A stretch of 64,000 nucleotides of DNA, taken from Eikenella corrodens. Lineage in GTDB: Bacteria; Pseudomonadota; Gammaproteobacteria; Burkholderiales; Neisseriaceae. The notes below the pieces were generated by a model. The model ran no database searches and was not told the DNA's origin. It saw only the letters and a list, made by a program, of their open reading frames with translations. Each line of letters starts with the position of its first letter. Position 1 is the first letter of the stretch. Where the stretch lies: contig NZ_CP034670.1 of NCBI RefSeq assembly GCF_003990355.1, positions 2,108,001 through 2,172,000 of the forward strand, written 5' to 3'. Positions 59,504-64,000 of the stretch are shown here, piece by piece. The position numbers and the translations under genes were made by a program.

Positions 59504-60010
59504 TTACGGCACGATGTTTACTTTCACGTTACCCATATTGCGGGGGTCGATAAAGACCTCGTCTTGGCTCGAGCACACCTCAAAGCTGGTTCCAAAGGAA
59601 CCGAGGGGTTCCTCGTCTTCAATCCTGCCGTCTACGAACCGGTAGATTTTGGTCTGCCAGCCGGCATAGCCGCCGAAGGTGTTTTTGGCGTTCACTTCTG
59701 CGCACACTACGTAATATTCGTTGGTTTTCAACTCTCTGGGTGTTTTTGGCGGATATGTATTTGCCAGAGGATTGTATATTTGGAACACTTTGTGCGGCGT
59801 GCCGATGCGGATTTTCGCGCTGTCGGGGTCGAGCAGGGTGTCGTTGAGGTATTGGCGGATTTGCCGTTGGTAGTTTCTGGGGTAGCTGCCGTAGTTTGCG
59901 CTGCGCACGGTTTTCATGCTGACTTGCGCGGACGGGGGCGTGTAGGCGCAGGCGGCCAGCAGGCAGAGGCTGCCGATCAGGGCGGCGCGGGTGGGAAGTT
60001 TGGTTTTCAT
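59504..60010 (-). CDS. Lipoprotein
   Basis: A 168-aa protein starting MKTKLPTRAALIGSLCLLAAC, a clear lipoprotein signal peptide; the ATG at 60010 has AAAGGAAAGAAA upstream. The mature part has RQIRQYLNDTLLDPDSAKI, a region seen in small uncharacterised outer-membrane lipoproteins. It lies between the parE fragment and glnS, inside the foreign segment. Confidence 0.8.
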   Translation of the reverse strand: MKTKLPTRAALIGSLCLLAACAYTPPSAQVSMKTVRSANYGSYPRNYQRQIRQYLNDTLLDPDSAKIRIGTPHKVFQIYNPLANTYPPKTPRELKTNEYYVVCAEVNAKNTFGGYAGWQTKIYRFVDGRIEDEEPLGSFGTSFEVCSSQDEVFIDPRNMGNVKVNIVP

Positions 60011-60108
60011 ATTTTCTTTCCTTTTGGTTTTGGGGTGGGACGATGTTTTCGCTTCGCTGTTTTTCAGACTGCCATTTTGGCGAACGGCGAAGGCAGCCTG
60101 AAATGCGT

Positions 60109-61800
60109 TTAAGCTTTGGCCTGCCAAGTATCTTTCAGCGTAACCGTGCGGTTGAACACGGGTTTGCCTTGCGCGTGGTCGCGGCGGTCGGTAACGAAGT
60201 AGCCCAGTCGCTCAAACTGCCAGCGGCTTTCACTCGGCAAATCGTTGGCGGAGGCTTCGACGTAGGCGGTGATTTCTTTGACCGATTCGGGGTTGAGGAA
60301 ATCGGTGAACGGCAGGTATGCGCCGTCTTTGCCGCGCACGGCATCTGGGCGCTCCACGGTAAACAGGCGGTCGTACAGGCGCACAGTGGCGGGTACGGCG
60401 TGTTCGGCGGAGAGCCAGTGGATAACGCCTTTCACTTTGCGGCCTTCGGGATTTTTGCCCAAGGTGTCGTAATCCAAGCTGCATTTGAGTTCGACGATGT
60501 TGCCGGCGGCGTCTTTCACCACTTCGTCGCACTTCATCACATAGCTGTGGCGCAGGCGCACTTCGCCGCCGGGCGTGAGGCGTTTCCAGCCCTTGGGCGG
60601 GTTTTCGCTGAAATCGTCGGCTTCGATGTAGAGCGTGGACGAAATCGGCAGTTCGCGGCTACCCATGTCTTCGCGGTTCGGATGATAGGGTGCAGTGCGG
60701 CTTTCGGTCCAGGCCGTCTGAAAATTGGTGAGCGTTACTTTGAGCGGATTCAACACGGCCATCATGCGCGGGGCGGAATTTTCCAACTCTTCGCGAATCG
60801 CGCCTTCCAACACGCTCATATCGACGATGTTTTCAGATTTGGAAATACCGGCGCGTTTGGCAAACAGGCGCAGGCCTTCGGGCGTGTAGCCGCGGCGGCG
60901 CATGCCGGAAATCGTCGGCATACGCGGATCGTCCCAACCGGCAACGTGGCCGTCTGAAACCAGTTGGTTCAGCTTGCGTTTGGAGGTGATGGAATACAAC
61001 AATTCCAAACGGGAAAACTCGTATTGGCGCGGGCGGGTGGGGTGCGGCGCGGGGATGTTGTCCAACACCCAGTCGTAGAGCGGGCGGTGGTCTTCAAATT
61101 CGAGCGTACATAAGGAGTGCGTGATGCCTTCGATGGCATCGGAAATGCAATGCGTGTAGTCGTACATCGGGTAGATGCACCATTTGTCGCCGGTGTTGTG
61201 GTGGTGGGCGCGGCGGATGCGGTAGATGACGGGGTCGCGCATATTGATGTTGCCCGATGCCATGTCGATTTTCAGGCGCAGGGTTTTGCTGCCGTCGGGG
61301 AATTCGCCGTTTTTCATGCGTGTGAACAGGTCGAGGTTTTCTTCGACGCTGCGGTCGCGGTAAGGGCTGTTTTTGCCCGCTTCGGTCAGCGTGCCGCGGT
61401 ATTCGCGCATTTCTTCGGGCGTCAAATCATCGACATAGGCTTTGCCGTCTTTAATCAGGCCGACGGCGTAGTCGAATAGTTGGTCGAAATAATTGGAGGC
61501 AAAACGCGGTTCGCCCGCCCATTCAAAGCCCAGCCAGTGCACGTCTTCCTTGATGGAATTGACGTATTCGTCGCTTTCTTTTTCGGGATTGGTGTCGTCA
61601 AAACGCAGGTTGCACAGGCCGTCGTAAACATAGGCCAAACCGAAATTCAGGCAGATGGATTTGGCGTGGCCGATGTGCAGATAGCCGTTGGGCTCGGGCG
61701 GGAAACGGGTTTGGATGGAGGTGTGTTTGCCACTTTTGAGGTCGTCTTCGATGATGGTGCGGATGAAGTGGTTGTCGGCGAATTGGTCTTTATTAAGCAT
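60109..61800 (-). CDS. glnS: Glutaminyl-tRNA synthetase
   Basis: A 563-aa class I synthetase: the HIGH-like motif in PPEPNGYLHIGHAKSI near 35, the KMSKS-like VMSKR-type loop around ITSKRKLNQLV near 270, and C-terminal beta-barrel anticodon domains. It charges tRNA-Gln directly. A Neisseria-type DUS (AGGCCGTCTGAA) occurs inside the gene at 60711-60722 and a 10-mer core near 60949, arguing that this copy came from Neisseria. Confidence 0.96.
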   Translation of the reverse strand: MLNKDQFADNHFIRTIIEDDLKSGKHTSIQTRFPPEPNGYLHIGHAKSICLNFGLAYVYDGLCNLRFDDTNPEKESDEYVNSIKEDVHWLGFEWAGEPRFASNYFDQLFDYAVGLIKDGKAYVDDLTPEEMREYRGTLTEAGKNSPYRDRSVEENLDLFTRMKNGEFPDGSKTLRLKIDMASGNINMRDPVIYRIRRAHHHNTGDKWCIYPMYDYTHCISDAIEGITHSLCTLEFEDHRPLYDWVLDNIPAPHPTRPRQYEFSRLELLYSITSKRKLNQLVSDGHVAGWDDPRMPTISGMRRRGYTPEGLRLFAKRAGISKSENIVDMSVLEGAIREELENSAPRMMAVLNPLKVTLTNFQTAWTESRTAPYHPNREDMGSRELPISSTLYIEADDFSENPPKGWKRLTPGGEVRLRHSYVMKCDEVVKDAAGNIVELKCSLDYDTLGKNPEGRKVKGVIHWLSAEHAVPATVRLYDRLFTVERPDAVRGKDGAYLPFTDFLNPESVKEITAYVEASANDLPSESRWQFERLGYFVTDRRDHAQGKPVFNRTVTLKDTWQAKA

Positions 61801-61940
61801 GGTTTGGGCTACCTGAAAATATAATGATGGTCGGGCGGATTTTACCTGAAAGCGCGGGCGGCTGTCAGATGCGGCGTCGGCTAAAATTTTTCAGGTAGCC
61901 TTTGATAACGCAGAGGCTACCTGAAAAACGCGAACCCAAG

Positions 61941-62537
61941 CTAATCGGCCAGCGAAAAATTCGGATGCGCCAGCAGTTCGGCTTTTTTGGCGGCGAAGCC
62001 TGCGGCATCGATGGCGCGGGTGGCGTGCTCGAGCAGGCGCACGCGGAAGCCTTCGGCGAGCGCGTCGACCATGCTGAAATACACGCAGAAATCGGCCGCC
62101 AACCCCGCCACGTCAATATCGGTTACGCCGTGGGCGCGTAGGTAGGCGGCAAGCCGGGTGCTGCTACGGCGGCCGTTATCGTAAAACGCGCTGTAGCTGT
62201 CGGTGTGCTTGTCCATGCCCTTGCGGAATACGGCGGCGATGTGCGTGGTGTTGAGCTCGGGATGGAACGCTGCGCCGCTGCTGCCGGCAATGCAGTGGTC
62301 CGGCCACAGCACTTGCTCCAAACCGTGCAGGTTGATGACGTCGAACGGCTTTTTGCCGGCATGGGCGGAGGCGAAGCTCTCGTGCCCGGCGGGGTGCCAG
62401 TCTTGCGAGGCCACCACCAGCGGGTAGCTGCCGATAATCCGGTTTACCGGCTCGATAATGGCATCGCCCTCGGCCACAGGCAGGCTGCCGCTTGGCATGA
62501 AGTCGTTTTGGATATCGACCAAAAGAAGGGCTCGCAT
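61941..62537 (-). CDS. pncA: Nicotinamidase PncA
   Basis: A 198-aa hydrolase converting nicotinamide to nicotinate for NAD salvage. Catalytic Asp in LLVDIQNDF near 8, metal-binding SQDWHPAGHESF near 48, Lys in FRKGMDKHTDSYSAF near 106 and Cys in AGLAADFCVYF near 150. It is flanked by DUS hairpins. Confidence 0.93.
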   Translation of the reverse strand: MRALLLVDIQNDFMPSGSLPVAEGDAIIEPVNRIIGSYPLVVASQDWHPAGHESFASAHAGKKPFDVINLHGLEQVLWPDHCIAGSSGAAFHPELNTTHIAAVFRKGMDKHTDSYSAFYDNGRRSSTRLAAYLRAHGVTDIDVAGLAADFCVYFSMVDALAEGFRVRLLEHATRAIDAAGFAAKKAELLAHPNFSLAD

Positions 62538-62606
62538 GGTTTTCTCCTCAGTTAAATAGCTTTCAGATAGCCTGCTTGCCTACAGGCTACCTGAAAATCC
62601 GGCAAG

Positions 62607-63428
62607 CTACACGCCGCGCAGCAATTCGTTCACGCTGGTTTTGGCGCGGGTTTGCGCGTCCACTTTTTTCACGATCACGGCGCAGTAGAGGCTGTGCGAG
62701 CCGTCTTTCGCGGGCAGGCTGCCGGACACCACCACCGAACCGGCAGGCACGCGGCCGTAGTGGATTTCGCCGGTTTCGCGGTCGTAGATTTTGGTGGATT
62801 GGCCGATATACACGCCCATGGAAATCACGCTACCTTCTTCCACAATCACGCCTTCCACGATTTCGCTACGCGCGCCGATGAAGCAGTTGTCTTCAATGAT
62901 GGTGGGCGCGGCCTGCAAAGGCTCGAGCACGCCGCCAATGCCCACGCCGCCGCTCAGGTGCACGTTTTTGCCGATTTGCGCGCAAGAGCCCACGGTGGCC
63001 CAAGTGTCCACCATCGTGCCTTCGTCCACATAGGCGCCGATATTCACATAAGAGGGCATCAACACCACGTTTTTACCGATAAAGCTGCCGCGGCGCGCCA
63101 CGGCGCCGGGCACGGCGCGGAAACCGGCTACCTGAAACTGCTGGGGAATCCAATCGGCGAACTTGGTGGGCACTTTGTCGAAATATTTGCTCACGCCGTC
63201 GCTGGATACTTCGTTATCGGCAATGCGGAAGGAAAGCAACACGGCCTTTTTCGCCCACTCGTTCACTTTCCACTGCCCCACGCCCTGCCGCTCGGCCACG
63301 CGCAGGCTGCCGGAATCGAGCTGATAAATCGTATCGAGCACGGCTTCCTTCACTTCGGCGGAAACGCTGTGCGGGGTAATTTCGGCGCGCTGTTCAAACG
63401 CGGTTTCGATGATGCTTTGTAGAGACAT
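62607..63428 (-). CDS. dapD: Tetrahydrodipicolinate N-succinyltransferase DapD
   Basis: A 273-aa enzyme, the usual length, in the succinylase branch of lysine/diaminopimelate synthesis. The left-handed beta-helix has hexapeptide repeats (VLMPSYVNIGAYVDEGTMVD, QIGKNVHLSGGVGIGGVLEP near 165, ARSEIVEGVIVEEGSVI). An AAGGAAAAA ribosome site precedes the start. Confidence 0.96.
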   Translation of the reverse strand: MSLQSIIETAFEQRAEITPHSVSAEVKEAVLDTIYQLDSGSLRVAERQGVGQWKVNEWAKKAVLLSFRIADNEVSSDGVSKYFDKVPTKFADWIPQQFQVAGFRAVPGAVARRGSFIGKNVVLMPSYVNIGAYVDEGTMVDTWATVGSCAQIGKNVHLSGGVGIGGVLEPLQAAPTIIEDNCFIGARSEIVEGVIVEEGSVISMGVYIGQSTKIYDRETGEIHYGRVPAGSVVVSGSLPAKDGSHSLYCAVIVKKVDAQTRAKTSVNELLRGV

Positions 63429-63532
63429 GGTTTTTCCTTGCAGGTGATGGGTGATACGGCGGGGTTACTTCACTTTTACTACGGCGTGGCAGCCCGGCAC
63501 GAAAGCAGGTTTATCCGCCATAGAGTAAGCGG

Positions 63533-63561
63533 GAGGCTACCTGAAATTTTCAGGTAGCCTG
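63533..63561. terminator. DUS-pair terminator between aat and dapD
   Basis: AGGCTACCTGAAA and TTTCAGGTAGCCT lie back to back with a 1-3 nt loop, downstream of aat. Confidence 0.8.
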
Positions 63562-63621
63562 CAATCTAAAACAGCCGATATTGTGCCATGTAACACGCTT
63601 CTTGCGAACCGGTTTCGGCAA

Positions 63622-64000
63622 TCATTCCTCCTTGCCGAACCACGCGCCCTGCTGTTGGAGCAGGCGCTGGCCGATGGGCTCGGCAAGTGTTTGTGCGGTC
63701 AGGCGGTTTAATTCGGTCTGGAAATCGTCAAAAGCCAGCAGCTCCGAGCCGAAACGCGCCAGATGCGGCGTGTCTTGCTGGCAATCGATCAAGGCGATGC
63801 CGCAGCGCTGCAAAAACGGCACGGCGTGGGCAAAGGCGATTTTCGAGGCATCGTTCTGCCAGGCAAACATCGATTCGCCAAAAAACACCCGCCCGATCTG
63901 CACGCCGTAAAGCCCGCCGGCCAACAGCAGATGCCCGCCCTCATCGGGATACCAGCATTCGAACGAATGCGCATGGCCGATGCGGTGCAGCTCGTTGTAG
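63622..64000 (-). CDS. aat: Leucyl/phenylalanyl-tRNA-protein transferase, 3' part
   Basis: Only the C-terminal ~126 codons are in the window; the gene runs off the right edge. Family motifs: YNELHRIGHAHSFECW at the edge, GGLYGVQIGRVFFGESMF and the IDCQQDTPHLARFGSELL region. The enzyme adds Leu or Phe to N-terminal Arg/Lys, marking proteins for ClpAP. Confidence 0.93.
   Translation of the reverse strand, partial: YNELHRIGHAHSFECWYPDEGGHLLLAGGLYGVQIGRVFFGESMFAWQNDASKIAFAHAVPFLQRCGIALIDCQQDTPHLARFGSELLAFDDFQTELNRLTAQTLAEPIGQRLLQQQGAWFGKEE

Overview
The window comes from a naturally transformable member of the Neisseriaceae, most likely an Eikenella species. The 12-mer AGGCTACCTGAA and its complement, which match the Eikenella dialect of the DNA uptake sequence (DUS), occur dozens of times. 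They often sit as inverted pairs behind genes, where they double as terminators. FtsH, GroEL, IscS and GlnS all look Neisseria-like, and Correia-like miniature elements with TATAGTGGATT-type ends are present.

The left 27 kb is accessory DNA. (1) A tRNA-Glu gene (25-99) carries a large serine integrase whose 3' end runs antisense through the tRNA. It is followed by a phage packaging and head module (1.65-11.6 kb): small and large terminase, portal, a MuF-type head protein with a toxin-like C-terminus, a candidate immunity gene, a tyrosine recombinase, and a protease-scaffold-capsid fusion that breaks off near 11.56 kb. No tail, lysis or replication genes follow. (2) From 12.2 to 16.2 kb lie remnants of an RHS locus: two displaced C-terminal toxin cassettes (a putative restriction-nuclease fold and a putative cytidine-deaminase fold), each with an AT-rich immunity-like gene, then a core fragment. 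(3) From 16.3 to 25.8 kb lies a P4-like satellite or integrative element next to tRNA-Phe: vapBC, an OB-fold-like protein, an iteron cluster that looks like an origin, a DUF927 helicase, a zinc-ribbon/Toprim primase, small regulatory genes behind a structured leader, an AlpA-like regulator and a P4-type integrase. (4) An IS5-family element (26188-27047) follows and truncates a neighbouring gene.

From 27.6 kb the DNA is mostly core chromosome. A nitrate-respiration block (narXL, two narK transporters) is joined to molybdenum cofactor synthesis (moeA, moaA, moaB, mobA, moaC, moaD, moaE), which nitrate reductase needs; narGHJI is not in the window. Next come a cupin protein, the glycyl-radical spare part grcA, glmU, groES-gst-groEL, lspA-ispH, bfd, a hemerythrin-like protein, ftsH-rlmE, iscA, azoR, iscR-iscS-iscU with small companions, glnS, pncA, dapD and the 3' part of aat.

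The 53.7-61 kb stretch is a transformation mosaic. It carries Kingella/Simonsiella-type and Neisseria-type DUS instead of the Eikenella type, a second copy of the glnS 3' end, and an inserted parE 3' fragment.
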